Source: Brachionus manjavacas (lineage: Eukaryota; Rotifera; Eurotatoria; Ploima; Brachionidae). From it: 64,000 nucleotides of DNA. Numbering within the stretch: the stretch's first letter is position 1; every line of letters begins with the position of its first letter. The notes below the pieces were generated by a model. That model saw nothing but the letters and a program-made list of their open reading frames with translations, was not told the DNA's origin and made no database searches. A program made the position numbers and the translations under genes. Below are positions 1 through 13,044 of this stretch, one piece after another. The DNA is taken from positions 9,114,001 to 9,178,000 of the forward strand of contig JAHQIY010000002.1 in the NCBI GenBank assembly GCA_019054805.1. The letters run 5' to 3'.

Positions 1-3000
1 TCGGGTGTTGTTTTGCTAGCCGACTTGTTGGTGTTCATCGACATTGCTTGACTCAGGTTGTCATGTCCAACAGGAGGCAACTTGGAGTCGGCTGTTGTTT
101 TGCTAGACGACTTGTTGGTGTTCTTCGACATTGCTTGACTCAGGTTGTCATATCCACGGGTTGGCGTCCTGGAGTCGGCTGTTGATTTCTAGCCGACTTG
201 TTGGTGTTCATCGACATTGCTTGACTCAGGTTGTCATGTCCAACAGGAGGCAACTTGGATTCGGAAGTTGTTTTGCTAGACGACTTGTTGGTGTTCATCG
301 ACATTGCTTGACTCAGGTTGTCATGTCCAACAGGAGGCAACTTGGATTCGGCTGTTGTTTTGCTAGCCGACTTGTTGGTGTTCATCGACATTGCTTGACT
401 CAGGTTGTCATGTCCAACAGGAGGCAACTTGGAGTCGGCTGTTTTTTTGATTTCCGACTTGTTGGTGTTCTTCGACATTGCTTGACTCAGGTTGTCATAT
501 CCACGGGTTGGCGTCCTGGAGTCGGCTGTTGATTTCTAGCCGACTTGTTGGTGTTCATCGACATTGCTTGACTCAGGTTGTCATGTCCAACAGGAGGCAA
601 CTTGGATTCGGCTGTTGTTTTGCTAGCCGACTTGTTGGTGTTCATCGACATTGCTTGACTCAGGTTGTCATGTCCAACAGGAGGCAACTTGAAGTCGGCT
701 GTTTTTTTGATTGCCGACTTGTTGGTGTTCTTCGACATTGCTTGACTCAGGTTGTCATGTCCAACAGGAGGCAACTTGGAGACGGCTGTTTTATTGCTTG
801 CCGTCTTGTTGGTGTTCATCGACATTGCTTAACTCAGGTTGTCATTTCCAACAGGAGGAAACCTGGATTCGGCTTTTGTTTTGCTAGCCGACTTGTTGGT
901 GTTCATCGATTTGGGTTGACCCAGGTTGTCATTTCCAACAGGAGGAAACCTGGATTCGGCTTTTGTTTTGCTAGCCGACTTGTTGGTGTTCATCGACATT
1001 GCTTGACTCAGGTTGTCATTTCCAACAGGAGGCAACTTGGAGTCGGCTGTTTTTTTGATTGCCGACTTGTTGGTGTTCTTCGACATTGCTTGACTCAGGT
1101 TGTCATATCCACGGGTTGGCGTCCTGGAGTCGGCTGTTGATTTCTAGCCGACTTGTTGGTGTTCATCGACATTGCTTGACTCAGGTTGTCATGTCCAACA
1201 GGAGGCAACTTGGATTCGGCTGTTGTTTTGCTAGCCGACTTGTTGGTGTTCATCGACATTGCTTGACTCAGGTTGTCATGTCCAACAGGAGGCAACTTGA
1301 AGTCGGCTGTTTTTTTGATTGCCGACTTGTTGGTGTTCTTCGACATTGCTTGACTCAGGTTGTCATGTCCAACAGGAGGCAACTTGGAGTCGGCTGTTTT
1401 ATTGCTTGCCGTCTTGTTGGTGTTCATCGACATTGCTTGACTCAGGTTGTCATTTCCAACAGGAGGAAACCTGGATTCGGCTTTTGTTTTGCTAGCCGAC
1501 TTGTTGGTGTTCATCGATTTGGGTTGACCCAGGTTGTCATTTCCAACAGGAGGAAACCTGGATTCGGCTTTTGTTTTGCTAGCCGACTTGTTGGTGTTCA
1601 TCGACATTGCTTGACTCAGGTTGTCATATCCACGGGTTGGCGTCCTGGAGTCGGCTGTTGATTTCTAGCCGACTTGTTGGTGTTCATCGACATTGCTTGA
1701 CTCAGGTTGTCATGTCCAACAGGAGGCAACTTGCAGTCGGCTGTTGTTTTGCTAGCCGACTTGTTGGTGTTCATCGCTTTGGGCTTGACTCAGGTTGTCA
1801 TGTCCAACAGGAGGCAACTTGGAGTCGGCTGTTGTATTGCTTGCCGACTTGTTGGTGTTCTTCGACATTGCTTGACTCAGGTTGTCATATCCAACAGGAG
1901 GCAACTTGGAGTCGGCTGTTGATTTCTAGCCGACTTGTTGGTGTTCATCGATTTGGGTTGACCAAGGTTGTCATTTCCAACAGGAGGAAACCTGGATTCG
2001 GCTGTTGATTTCTAGCCGACTTGTTGGTGTTCATCGATTTGGCTTGACTCAGGTTGTCATTTCCAACAGGAGGAAACCTGGATTCGGCTGTTGTTTTGCT
2101 AGCCGACTTGTTGGTGTTCATCGACATTGCTTGACTCAGGTTGTCATTTCCAACAGGAGGAAACCTGTATTCGGCTGTTGTTTTGCAAGCCGACTTGTTG
2201 TTGTTCATCGACATTGCTTTACTCAGGTTGTCATTTCCAACAGGAGGAAACCTGGAGTCGGCTGTTGTATTGCTTGCCGACTTGTTGGTGTTCTTCGACA
2301 TTGCTTGACTCAGGTTGTCATATCCACGGGTTCGCGTTCTGGAGTCGGCTGTTGTTTTGCTAGCCGACTTGTTTGTGTTCATCGACATTGCTTGACTCAG
2401 GTTGTCATATCCAACAGGAGGCAACTTGGAGTCGGCTGTTTTATTGCTTGCCGTCTTGTTGGTGTTCATCGACATTGCTTGACTCAGGTTGTCATATCCA
2501 ACAGGAGGCAACTTGGAGTCAGCTGTTTTATTGCTTGCCGTCTTGTTGGTGTTCATCGACATTGCTTGACTCAGGTTGTCATTTCCAACAGGAGGCAACT
2601 TGGAGTCGGCTGTTTTATTGCTTGCCGACATGTTGGTGTTCATCGACATTGCTTGACTCAGGTTGTCATGTCCAACAGGAGGCAACTTGGAGTCGGCTGT
2701 TGATTTCTAGCCGACTTGTTGGTGTTCATCGATTTGGCTTGACTCAGGTTGTCATGTCCAACAGGAGGCAACTTGGAGTCGGCTGTTTTATTGGTTGCCG
2801 ACTTGTTGGTGTTCTTCGACATTGCTTGACTCAGGTTGTCATATCCACGGGTTGGCGTCCTGGAGTGGGCTGTTGATTTCTAGCCGACTTGTTGGTGTTC
2901 ATCGCTTTGGGCTTGACTCAGGTTGTCATGTCCAACAGGAGGCAACTTGGAGTCGGCTGTTGTATTGCTTGCCGACTTGTTGGTGTTCTTCGGCAATGCT

Positions 3001-6000
3001 TGACTTATGTTGTCATATCCACGGGGAGGAAACCTGGAGTAGGCTGTTGTATTGTTTGCCGACTTGTTGGTGTTCATCGACATTGCTTGACTCAGGTTAT
3101 CATTTCCAACAGGAGGCAACTTGGATTCGGCTTTTGTTTTGCTAGCCGACATGTTGGTGTTCATCGACATTGCTTGACTCAGGTTGTCATATCCAACAGG
3201 AGGCAACTTGGAGTCGGCTGTTTTATTGCTTGCCGTCTTGTTGGTGTTCATCGACATTGCTTGACTCAGGTTGTCATATCCAACAGGAGGCAACTTGAAG
3301 TCGGCTGTTTTATTGCTTGCCGTCTTGTTGGTGTTCATCGACATTGCTTGACTCAGGTTGTCATTTCCAACAGGAGGAAACCTGGATTCGGCTTTTGTTT
3401 TGCTAGCCGACATGTTGGTGTTCATCGACATTGCTTGACTCAGGTTGTCATATCCAACAGGAGGCAACTTGGAGTCGGCTGTTTTATTGCTTGCCGTCTT
3501 GTTGGTGTTCATCGACATTGCTTGACTCAGGTTGTCATATCCAACAGGAGGCAACTTGGAGTCGGCTGTTTTATTGCTTGCCGACATGTTGGTGTTCATC
3601 GACATTGCTTGACTCAGGTTGTCATGTCCAACAGGAGGCAACTTGGAGTCGGCTGTTTATTTGATTGCCGACTTGTTGGTGTTCATCGATTTGGCTTGAC
3701 TCAGGTTGTCATGTCCAACAGGAGGCAACTTGGAGTCAGCTGTTTTATTGCTTGCCGTCTTGTTGGTGTTCATCGACATTGCTTGACTCAGGTTGTCATT
3801 TCCAACAGGAGGCAACTTGGAGTCGGCTGTTTTATTGCTTGCCGACATGTTGGTGTTCATCGACATTGCTTGACTCAGGTTGTCATGTCCAACAGGAGGC
3901 AACTTGGAGTCGGCTGTTGATTTCTAGCCGACTTGTTGGTGTTCATCGCTTTGGGCTTGACTCAGTTTGTCATGTCCAACAGGAGGCAACTTGGAGTCGG
4001 CTGTTGTACTGCTTGCCGACTTGTTGGTGTTCTTCGACATTGCTTGACTCAGGTTGTCATATCCACGGGTTGGCGTCCTGGAGTCGGCTGTTGATTTCTA
4101 GCCGACTTGTTGGTGTTCATCGCTTTGGGCTTGACTCAGTTTGTCATGTCCAACAGGAGGCAACTTGGAGTCGGCTGTTGTATTGCTTGCCGACTTGTTG
4201 GTGTTCTTCGACATTGCTTGACTCAGGTTGTCATATCCAACAGGAGGCAACTTGGAGTCGGCTGTTGATTTCTAGCCGACTTGTTGGTGTTCATCGATTT
4301 GGGTTGACCAAGGTTGTCATTTCCAACAGGAGGAAACCTGGATTCGGCTGTTGATTTCTAGCCGACTTGTTGGTGTTCATCGATTTGGCTTGACTCAGGT
4401 TGTCATTTCCAACAGGAGGAAACCTGGATTCGGCTGTTGATTTCTAGCCGACTTGTTGGTGTTCATCGATTTGGCTTGACTCAGGTTGTCATTTCCAACA
4501 GGAGGAAACCTGGATTCGGCTGTTGATTTCTAGCCGACTTGTTGGTGTTCATCGCTTTGGGCTTGACTCAGTTTGTCATGTCCAACAGGAGGCAACTTGG
4601 AGTCGGCTGTTGTATTGCTTGCCGACTTGTTGGTGTTCTTCGACATTGCTTGACTCAGGTTGTCATATCCAACAGGAGGCAACTTGGAGTCGGCTGTTGA
4701 TTTCTAGCCGACTTGTTGGTGTTCATCGATTTGGGTTGACCAAGGTTGTCATTTCCAACAGGAGGAAACCTGGATTCGGCTGTTGATTTCTAGCCGACTT
4801 GTTGGTGTTCATCGATTTGGCTTGACTCAGGTTGTCATTTCCAACAGGAGGAAACCTGGATTCGGCTGTTGATTTCTAGCCGACTTGTTGGTGTTCATCG
4901 ATTTGGGTTGACCAAGGTTGTCATTTCCAACAGGAGGAAACCTGGATTCGGCTGTTGATTTCTAGCCGACTTGTTGGTGTTCATCGATTTGGGTTGACCA
5001 AGGTTGTCATTTCCAACAGGAGGAAACCTGGATTCGGCTGTTGATTTCTAGCCGACTTGTTGGTGTTCATCGCTTTGGGCTTGACTCAGTTTGTCATGTC
5101 CAACAGGAGGCAACTTGGAGTCGGCTGTTGTATTGCTTGCCGACTTGTTGGTCTTCTTCGACATTGTTTGACTCAGGTTGTCATATCCAACAGGAGGCAA
5201 CTTGGAGTCGGCTGTTGTATTGCTTGCCGACTTGTTGGTGTTCTTCGACATTGCTTGACTCAGGTTGTCATATCCAACAGGAGGCAACTTGGAGTCGGCT
5301 GTTGTATTGCTTGCCGACTTGTTGGTGTTCTTCGACATTGCTTGACTCAGGTTGTCATATCCAACAGGAGGCAACTTGGAGTCGGCTGTTGTACTGCTTG
5401 CCGACATGTTGGTGTTCATCGACATTGCTTGACTCAGGTTGTCATGTCCAACAGGAGGCAACTTGGAGTCGGCTGTTGATTTCTAGCCGACTTGTTGGTG
5501 TTCATCGCTTTGGGCTTGACTCAGTTTGTCATGTCCAACAGGAGGCAACTTGGAGTCGGCTGTTGTACTGCTGTTGATTTCTAGCCGACTTGTTGGTGTT
5601 CATCGACTTTGGGCTTGACTCAGTTTGTCATGTCCAACAGGAGGCAACTTGGAGTCGGCTGTTGTACTGCTTGCCGACATGTTGGTGTTCATCGACATTG
5701 CTTGACTCAGGTTGTCATATCCAACAGGAGGCAACTTGGAGTCGGCTGTTGTACTGCTTGCCGACATGTTGGTGTTCATCGACATTGGGCTTGACTCAGG
5801 TTGTCATGTCCAACAGGAGGCAACGTGGAGTCGGCTGTTGTACTGCTTGCCGACATGTTGGTGTTCATCGACATTGCTTGACTCAGGTTGTCATATCCAA
5901 CGGGTAGGCGTCCTGGAGTCGGCTGTTGATTTCTAGCCGACTTGTTGGTGTTCATCGCTTTGGGCTTGACTCAGTTTGTCATGTCCAACAGGAGGCAACT

Positions 6001-8627
6001 TGGAGTCGGCTGTTGTACTGCTTGCCGACTTGTTGGTGTTCTTCGACATTGCTTGACTTATGTTGTCATATCCACGGGGAGGCAACCTGGAGTAGGCTGT
6101 TGTATTGTTTGCCGACTTGTTGGTGTTCATCGACATTGCTTGACTCAGGTTATCATTTCCAACAGGAGGAAACCTGGATTCGGCTTTTGCTTGCTAGCCG
6201 ACATGTTGGTGTTCATCGACATTGCTTGACTCAGGTTGTCATATCCAACAGGAGGCAACTTGGAGTCGGCTGTTTTATTGCTTGCCGTCTTGTTGGTGTT
6301 CATCGACATTGCTTGACTCAGGTTGTCATATCCAACAGGAGGCAACTTGGAGTCGGCTGTTTTATTGCTTGCCGTCTTGTTGGTGTTCATCGACATTGCT
6401 TGACTCAGGTTGTCATTTCCAACAGGAGGAAACCTGGATTCGGCTTTTGTTTTGCTAGCCGACATGTTGGTGTTCATCGACATTGCTTGACTCAGGTTGT
6501 CATATCCAACAGGAGGCAACTTGGAGTCGGCTGTTTTATTGCTTGCCGTCTTGTTGGTGTTCATCGACATTGCTTGACTCAGGTTGTCATATCCAACAGG
6601 AGGCAACTTGGAGTCGGCTGTTTTATTGCTTGCCGACATGTTGGTGTTCATCGACATTGCTTGACTCAGGTTGTCATGTCCAACAGGAGGCAACTTGGAG
6701 TCGGCTGTTTATTTGAATGCCGACTTGTTGGTGTTCATCGATTTGGCTTGACTCAGGTTGTCATGTCCAACAGGAGGCAACTTGGAGTCGGCTGTTTTAT
6801 TGGTTGCCGACTTGTTGGTGTTCTTCGACATTACTAGACTCAGGTTGTCATATCCACGGGTAGGCAGCCTGGAGTCGGCTGTTGATTTCTAGCCGACTTG
6901 TTAGAGTTCATCGCTTTGGCTTGACTCAGGTTGTCATGTCCAACAGGAGGCAACCTGGATTCGGCTGTTTTTTTGCTTGCCGACTTGTTGGTGTTCTTCG
7001 ACATTACTAGACTCAGGTTGTCATATCCACGGGTAGGCAGCCTGGAGTCGGCTGTTGATTTCTAGCCGACTTGTTAGAGTTCATCGCTTTGGCTTGACTC
7101 AGGTTGTCATGTCCAACAGGAGGCAACTTGGAGTCGGCTGTTGTACTGCTTGCCGACTTGTTGGTGTTCTTCGACATTGCTTGACTCAGGTTGTCATATC
7201 CACGGGTTGGCAGCCTGGAGTAGGCTGTTGTATTGCTTGCCGACTTGTTGGTGTTCTTCGACATTACTAGACTCAGGTTGTCATATCAACGAGTAGGCAA
7301 CCTAGAAAGGCTGTTGTATTGTTTGCCGACTTGTTGGTGTTCATCGACATTGCTTGACTTAGGTTGTCATGTCCAACAGGAGGCAACTTGGAGTCGGCTG
7401 TTGTACTGCTTGCCGACTTGTTGGTGTTCTTCGACATTGCTTGACTCATTTTGTCATATCCACGGGTTGGCGTCCTGGAGTGGGCTGTTGATTTCTAGCC
7501 GACTTGTTAGAGTTCATCGCTTTGGCTTGACTCAGGTTGTCATGTCCAACAGGAGGCAACCTGGATTCGGCTGTTTTTTTTGCTTGCCGACTTGTTGGTG
7601 TTCTTCGACATTACTAGACTCAGGTTGTCATATCCACGGGTAGGAAGCCTGGAGTCGGCTGTTGATTTCTAGCCGACTTGTTAGAGTTCATCGCTTTGGC
7701 TTGACTCAGGTTGTCATGTCTAACAGGAGGCAACCTGGATTCGGCTGTTTTTTTGCTTGCCGACTTGTTTGTGTTCTTCGACATTACTAGACTCAGGTTG
7801 TCATATCAACGAGTAGGCAACCTAGAAAGGCTGTTGTATTGTTTGCCGACTTGTTGGTGTTCATCGACATTGCTTGACTTAGGTTGTCATGTCCAACAGG
7901 AGGCAACCTTGATTCGGCTGTTGTTTTGCTAGCCTAATTGTTGGTGTTCATCGCTTTGGGCTTGACTCAGGTTGTCATGTCCAACAGGAGGCAACTTGGA
8001 GTCGGCTGTTGTACTGCTTGCCGACTTGTTGGTGTTCTTCGACATTGCTTGACTCAGATTGTCATATCCACGGGGAGGCGTCCTGGATTCGGCTTTTGTT
8101 TTGCTAGCCGTCTTGTTTGTGTTCATCGACATTGCTTGACTCAGGTTGTCATATCCAACAGGAGGCAACTTGGAGTCGGCTGTTTTATTGCTTGCCGTCT
8201 TGTTGGTGTTCTTCGACATTGCTTGACTCAGGTTGTCATATCCACGGGGAGGCGTCCTGGAGTCGGCTGTTGATTTCTAGCCGACTTGTTGGTGTTCTTC
8301 GACAATGCTTGACTCATGTTGTCATATCCACGGGGAGGCGTCCTGGAGTCGGCTGTTGATTTCTAGCCGACTTGTTGGTGTTCTTCGACAATGCTTGACT
8401 CATGTTGTCATATCCACGGGGAGGCAACCTGGAGTAGGCTGTTGTATTGCTTGCCGACTTGTTGGTGTTCTTCGACATTGCTTGACTCAGGTTGTCATAT
8501 CCAACAGGAGGCAACTTGGAGTCGGCTGTTTTATTGCTTGCCGACTTGTTGGTGTTCATCGACATTGCTTTACTCAGGTTGTCATATCCACTGGTAGGCA
8601 ACCTGGAGTCGGCTTTTGTTTTGCTTT
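1..8627. repeat. 87-bp satellite array, about 100 units
   Basis: The first 8.6 kb is one head-to-tail array. The common unit is 87 bp (29 codons), anchored by GACTTGTTGGTGTTC and CTCAGGTTGTCAT. Main variants are the triplet after GTCAT (GTCC, ATCC or TTCC), AACAGGAGGCAACTT versus CACGGGTTGGCGTCC, and the last third (TTGTTTTGCTAGCC, TTTTATTGCTTGCC, TTGATTTCTAGCC). Because 87 is a multiple of three and stops are rare, both strands stay open for long runs. The minus strand reads a hydrophilic repeat with motif NTNKSA, then a K/R-L/F-PPVG segment and DNLSQAM. The plus strand reads a Cys/His/Arg-rich repeat. The array starts before the window and ends cleanly near 8627. Units differ by several percent, with blocks shared over a distance. 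It is certainly a satellite; whether either strand is translated is unknown. Confidence 0.97.
8314..8627 (-). CDS. possible exon entering the 87-bp satellite (repeat protein)
   Basis: On the minus strand a pyrimidine-rich stretch ending ACATTAACAG lies directly before the first satellite unit, so it reads as a 3' splice site. The frame after it is open for about 104 residues: a short ESKTKAD lead, then three units with the pattern NTNKSAS..TA.S, PP or PT, RGYDN or VGYDN, LSQAM. It closes where the first 86-bp unit shifts the frame. The composition (Asn, Ser, Lys, Thr; no hydrophobic segment) would suit a low-complexity or secreted repeat protein, but no family is recognised. Open frames also arise passively in an 87-bp stop-poor satellite, and variant positions change residues freely, which argues against strong selection. 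No upstream exon is proven; the nearest minus-strand ORF (8783-9067) ends in its own stop. Confidence 0.25.
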
Positions 8628-8782
8628 CTGTTAATGTAAACATGAGAAAAGTTATTTTCATTTCTTAGATTTTTCTTTCCTAACATTAGCATTTTAATGG
8701 ATCTCTCTTTTCTGAGTTCACATAATACTGGTCGGTTACACGTGGTTATATTTAAAGATCCTAATCTTTTATGCTGTAAAGG
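8628..8782. other. unique spacer between satellite and LINE-like fragment
   Basis: Single-copy AT-rich DNA. Apart from the acceptor-like TTAACAG (minus strand) at the satellite edge, no gene, RNA or repeat is seen. Confidence 0.5.
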
Positions 8783-9067
8783 TTAATCTTTTTTTAAAAG
8801 GCTGAACAAACTTTCTAAACTTTCATCATCATTCGAAGATTCCTTAAGACCATGAATCACAACAAATTTACGATTTTTTAGTCTCATATCAATTTCATTA
8901 CTTATCTTTGTTAATAGACTTAACTCAAGATTTTTAACAGGATCACTTACCTTAGCAGAAGTTTTTGTATATCCGTTCTCATTCGAATCTTTTACAATAG
9001 TTGAAATTCCATCATTTGATTTTACATACTTTTTTGCGAGACTTGTACATGCTAGACCTTTAACCAT
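8783..9067 (-). CDS. fragment resembling a LINE ORF1 / retrotransposon-associated protein
   Basis: A 94-codon frame starts at a true ATG and ends in TAA. Its C-terminal half has a charged helical stretch (LLTKISNEIDMRLKNRK) followed by FVVIHGLKES and an acidic tail. That pattern, an amphipathic helix, a basic residue, then a hydrophobic V-I-x-G-L-x-E-S strand, is typical of the region after the coiled coil in ORF1-type proteins of non-LTR retrotransposons in invertebrates. The N-terminal half (Lys, Ser, Asn rich) is not recognised. It stops before the usual RNA-binding domain, and no reverse transcriptase or endonuclease follows. It is most likely an isolated relic, alternatively the first exon of an unknown gene. 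The assignment rests on one short motif. Confidence 0.3.
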   Translation of the reverse strand: MVKGLACTSLAKKYVKSNDGISTIVKDSNENGYTKTSAKVSDPVKNLELSLLTKISNEIDMRLKNRKFVVIHGLKESSNDDESLESLFSLLKKD

Positions 9068-9130
9068 ATTATTTTCACTCTAAAATCCAAACATCCAAAT
9101 TGCAAAATTTATAATAAAATTTCGATTAGT

Positions 9131-11515
9131 GTTGATTTTTAAAAATGCGTTTCGTAACTTAATTGAGCTCAAGATTATATTTAGCTTTTTAATAAAATAA
9201 AGTCAAACAATTTCACTTCTCTTATTCAAGTTATGAAATTGTTTAAACATATCCTTCTCATAAGCCTGATTTTTATAAACTCTTTAAGTAAATTAATTAA
9301 GCTCAAGATTGAAATTAGATTTTTGAATAAAATATAGTCATACAATTTCACTTCTCTCATGTATGTTATGAAAATGTTTAACGATATCCTATTCAAAAGC
9401 ATGATTTTTTTAAACTCGTTAAGTAAATAAATAAAGCTCAAAATTATAATTATTGTTTTGTATAAAATAAAGGTAAACAATTTCTCTTCTCTAATACAAG
9501 TTATGTAATTGTTTTACTATATTCTCCTCAAAAGCCTATTTTTTAAACTCGTTAAGTTAATAAATTAATCTAAAGATTGAAATTAGACTTTTTCATAAAA
9601 TAAAGTCAAACAATTTCACTTCTCTTATTCAAGTTATGAAATTGTTTAACAATATCCTTCTCAAATGCCTGATATTTATAAATGCGTTTAGAAAATTAAT
9701 TATGCTCATGATTTTAATTAAATTTTTGATTAAAATAAATTTAAACAATTTCAATTCTCTAATACATAAAAATGTTTAACATTATCCTACTAAAAAACCT
9801 GATTTTTAAAAATGCGTTTAGTTACTAAATTGAGCTCAAGATTTTAATTAAATTTTTGAATCAAATAAAGTAAAATAAAATTTCAATTCTCTTATAAAAA
9901 TAATGAAAATGTTTTACCATATCTTACTTAAAAGCATGATTTTTATAAATGCGTTTAGTTAGTTTATTGAGTTCAAGATTAAATTTAGCTTTTTAATTAA
10001 ATAAAGTCAAACAATTTCACTTCTCTGATACAAGTTATGAAAATGTTTTACTATATCCTACTATATTGCCTGGTTTTTATAAATGCGTTTAGTTACTTAA
10101 CTGTGCTCAAGATTTAAAAACAATTTTTGATTAAAATAAAGTAAAACAATGTCGCTTCTCTCATAAAAGTTATGAAATTGATTAACCATATAATAATCAA
10201 GAGCCTGATTTTAATAAATGCGTTTAGTAACTTAATTGAGCTCAATAAAAAAATTTAGCTTTTTAATGAAATAAAGTTTAACTATTTCACTTCTCTCATT
10301 CAAGTTATGAAATTGTTAAACAATATCCTTCTAAATAGCGTGATTTTTGAAAATAAGTTTTTTTACTTAATTAAGTTCAAGATTTTAATTTAAATTTTTG
10401 AATTAAATAAAGTAAAATGAAATTTCAATTCTCTTATTCAAATAATGTAAATGTTAAACAATATGCTACTGAAAAGCCTGACTTTTATTAATGCGTTTAG
10501 CTACTTTATTGAGCTCAAGATTAAATTTATTTTTTTAATAAAATAAAATTAAACAATTTCAATTTTCTCATACAACTTATGAAATTTTATAACCATTTCC
10601 TACTAAAAAGCCTCAATTTATTAATACATTTAGTTACGTAATTGAGCTCAAGATTTAAATTTAATATTTGAATAGAATAATGTTAAACAATCTCAATTCT
10701 CTTATACAAATAATGAAAATGTTTAACAATATCTTACTTAAAAGCATGATTTTTATAAATGCGTTTAGTTAGTTTATTGAGCTCAAGATTTAAAATCAAT
10801 TTTGATTAAAATAAAGTAAAACAATGTCGCTTCTCATAAAAATTATGAAAATGTTTAACAATATCCTACTCAAAAGCCTGATTTTAATAAATGCGTAAAG
10901 TTACTTAATTGAGCTCAAGATTAAATTTAGCTTTTTTATAAAATAAAGTTAAACAATTTGAATTCCCTTATACAAATAATGAAAATGTTTAACAATACCC
11001 TCCTAATAAGCCTGATTTTTATAAATTTTATAAATTACTTAATTGAGCTCAAGAAAAAATTTAGCTTTTTAATGAAATAAAGCTAAACAATTTCACTTCT
11101 CTGATTTTTACAAATAAGTTTTTTTACTTAAATGAGCTCAAGATTTAATTAAATTTTTTAATTTTATAAAAATAAACAATTTAACTTTTCTCTTACAAGT
11201 TATGAATTTGTTTAAACCATATCTTACTCAAAAGCGTGATTTTTATAAATCTTCTCTGCTACAAGTTATAAAATTGTTTAACCATATCTTACTCAAAAGA
11301 CTGATTTTTATAAATGCGTTTAGTTTCTTAACTGAGCTCAAGATTTAAAATCAATTTTTGAATAAAATAAAGTTAAACAATTTCAATTCTCTCTTTCAAG
11401 TTATGAATTTGTTTAACCATATCTAACTCAAAAGCTTAATTTTATAAATGCGTCTCGTTACTTAATTGAGCTCAAGATTAAATTTTGCTTTTTAATTTAA
11501 TAAAATTAAACAATT
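9131..11515. repeat. degenerate ~134-bp AT-rich satellite, about 18 units
   Basis: The motif TTGAGCTCAAGATT recurs at 9163, 9299, 9435, 9567, 9702, 9832, 9969 and 10103 (spacing 130-137) and onwards to about 11460. Each unit also has AAATAAAGT(C/T)AAACAATTTC, CTTCTCTNATNCAAGTTATGAAA, TGTTTAACNATATCCTACTC and TGATTTTTATAAATGCGTTTAG. Units are well diverged with small indels. No ORF is conserved across units. GAGCTC is a palindrome, but I see no further secondary structure shared by all units. The same array recurs in shortened form at 15516-16905. Confidence 0.93.
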
Positions 11516-12482
11516 TGATATCTTTTTAAGATATTAAAAGAAAAATTTCCAAGTAAAAAAAAATCAATTGAAAAGTTTTTTGAAAATGTATCGTAAAAGA
11601 TAATTAAAAATAATGAAAAAGAATAAAAATGTCAAAATATGAATTAATATGTAAATTTAATTTAAATTAAATTTAAATTAGGATTTAAATAAGTAAACCC
11701 TTTAAAATCGAAGTGATATATAATTTTTTATTTTTATTTATTTAAAGGATTATAAAACTTAAATTAATTCATTAAGAGGTCATTTTTATTAATCATTTTC
11801 TTTAATCTTGCCTGACTTAAATCTAAAATGAAAGTTTTATTTGTAAATAATTGTTTTTGCCTTGTTTTTTCAATGCCCCATTGAAATTTCATTTATTAAC
11901 TCGACAGCTAGTTTGACAATTGTTTTAAATGTTAAATACAGAATGAAAGCAAATATAAATTTTTGGTGCAATTTAAATTATCAAAAAAAAATTTATTTAA
12001 ACAGTGAATTTGATTTGTTCGCAACAATAATTAAAATAAAAATAATTTTTTTTCAATTTATTTATAATTCAATTATATATTAACATATAAAAAGGATAAG
12101 AAAAATAGAAAGAAAATAAACTCAAAATCACTAATATTGTTCTTTTTCATCAAAAAAGCGATTTTCATTTCATCTCATTGTATTACTAATAAAATTTCTT
12201 TAAAATTGTTGAAAAAATCAGCTAAATTATTTAATTTTAACTATTACAAATTTAATATTAAAAAAAATATCATACTTTATCGCTTGAAATGCTTAATGAG
12301 TAAGCATTTCCTGTTCACTCTTAGTACGCTCATTTAGATCGGTAAAAAACAAGCATTGTTGGATTATGGCAAAAAAAGGAAAGTATCGTGTCGAAACGAG
12401 AATTAACTGAATTTCGAAAATTCAACTCTCTTTTTGTTTTAACTAACAATTTTAATTTCTTTTAGACAGGATTACTTATTTA

Positions 12483-12715
12483 ATTCATAATGAATTTTTT
12501 AGAACATAATGATCTTTTCATCCTTTCAAAAGGCATTTTGAATGCATTTAAGTTTTTCACAAAAAGAAATATTGCTTTTCTACACAAACAGTCAAAAAAC
12601 GATTTGTACACTTCCAGTTCCTTTTTACAGTCCCTCCCAATAAGCTGTTTTTTTTTTCACTTTCCGTATTAGCTTTTTTAACATCTGTTCTTTCAGAAGT
12701 CAAAAAAGCCAGACC
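12483..12715 (-). CDS. candidate 3' exon, lysine-rich, unknown (first copy)
   Basis: First copy of the candidate exon described at 17863-18118. The minus-strand frame resembles that copy (…FERMKRS..SKKFIMN at the C-terminus) but differs by small indels around the SLLGGTVKKELEVYKS segment, so it is not continuously open. No family is recognised. It may be noncoding. Confidence 0.2.
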
Positions 12716-13044
12716 AATCTAATCGAGCAGATTTTCGGATTTTGAGCGAAAAAGCAGGACATTTTAAAATTAAATTTAAATTGAATTTTTATTAGATCAG
12801 AATAGTTAAAATGATTCTAATCTATGTAAAAATACCTCTCTTGATGAATTTACATTAAATAAGCTAGATTTATTCCAGCTTTCTTAAAAATTTCTTAAAA
12901 GCAATACAACGTGAAAAATAAAAAACTCATTTTAGAATAAAAAGAATAATATCAGAAAATCTTTAACACAAAAAAATGAAAATATAAAGTGTAAAAAAAG
13001 CTTTAACAAAAATAATAATTAAATACAAAAAAACAAGGACGTTT

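Noticed and set aside
131-7643. Many plus-strand Cys/His-rich ORFs (RLVGVHRHCLTQVV) as zinc-binding proteins
   Set aside because: They are the satellite read on its other strand. Start codons are TTG rather than ATG, and openness follows from the 87-bp unit.
1-8627. CRISPR array
   Set aside because: The repeats are contiguous 87-bp units with no unique spacers between them, in eukaryotic sequence.
11862-12337. Plus-strand Phe/Ile/Lys-rich ORFs as small membrane proteins
   Set aside because: Low-complexity frames expected by chance in very AT-rich DNA.
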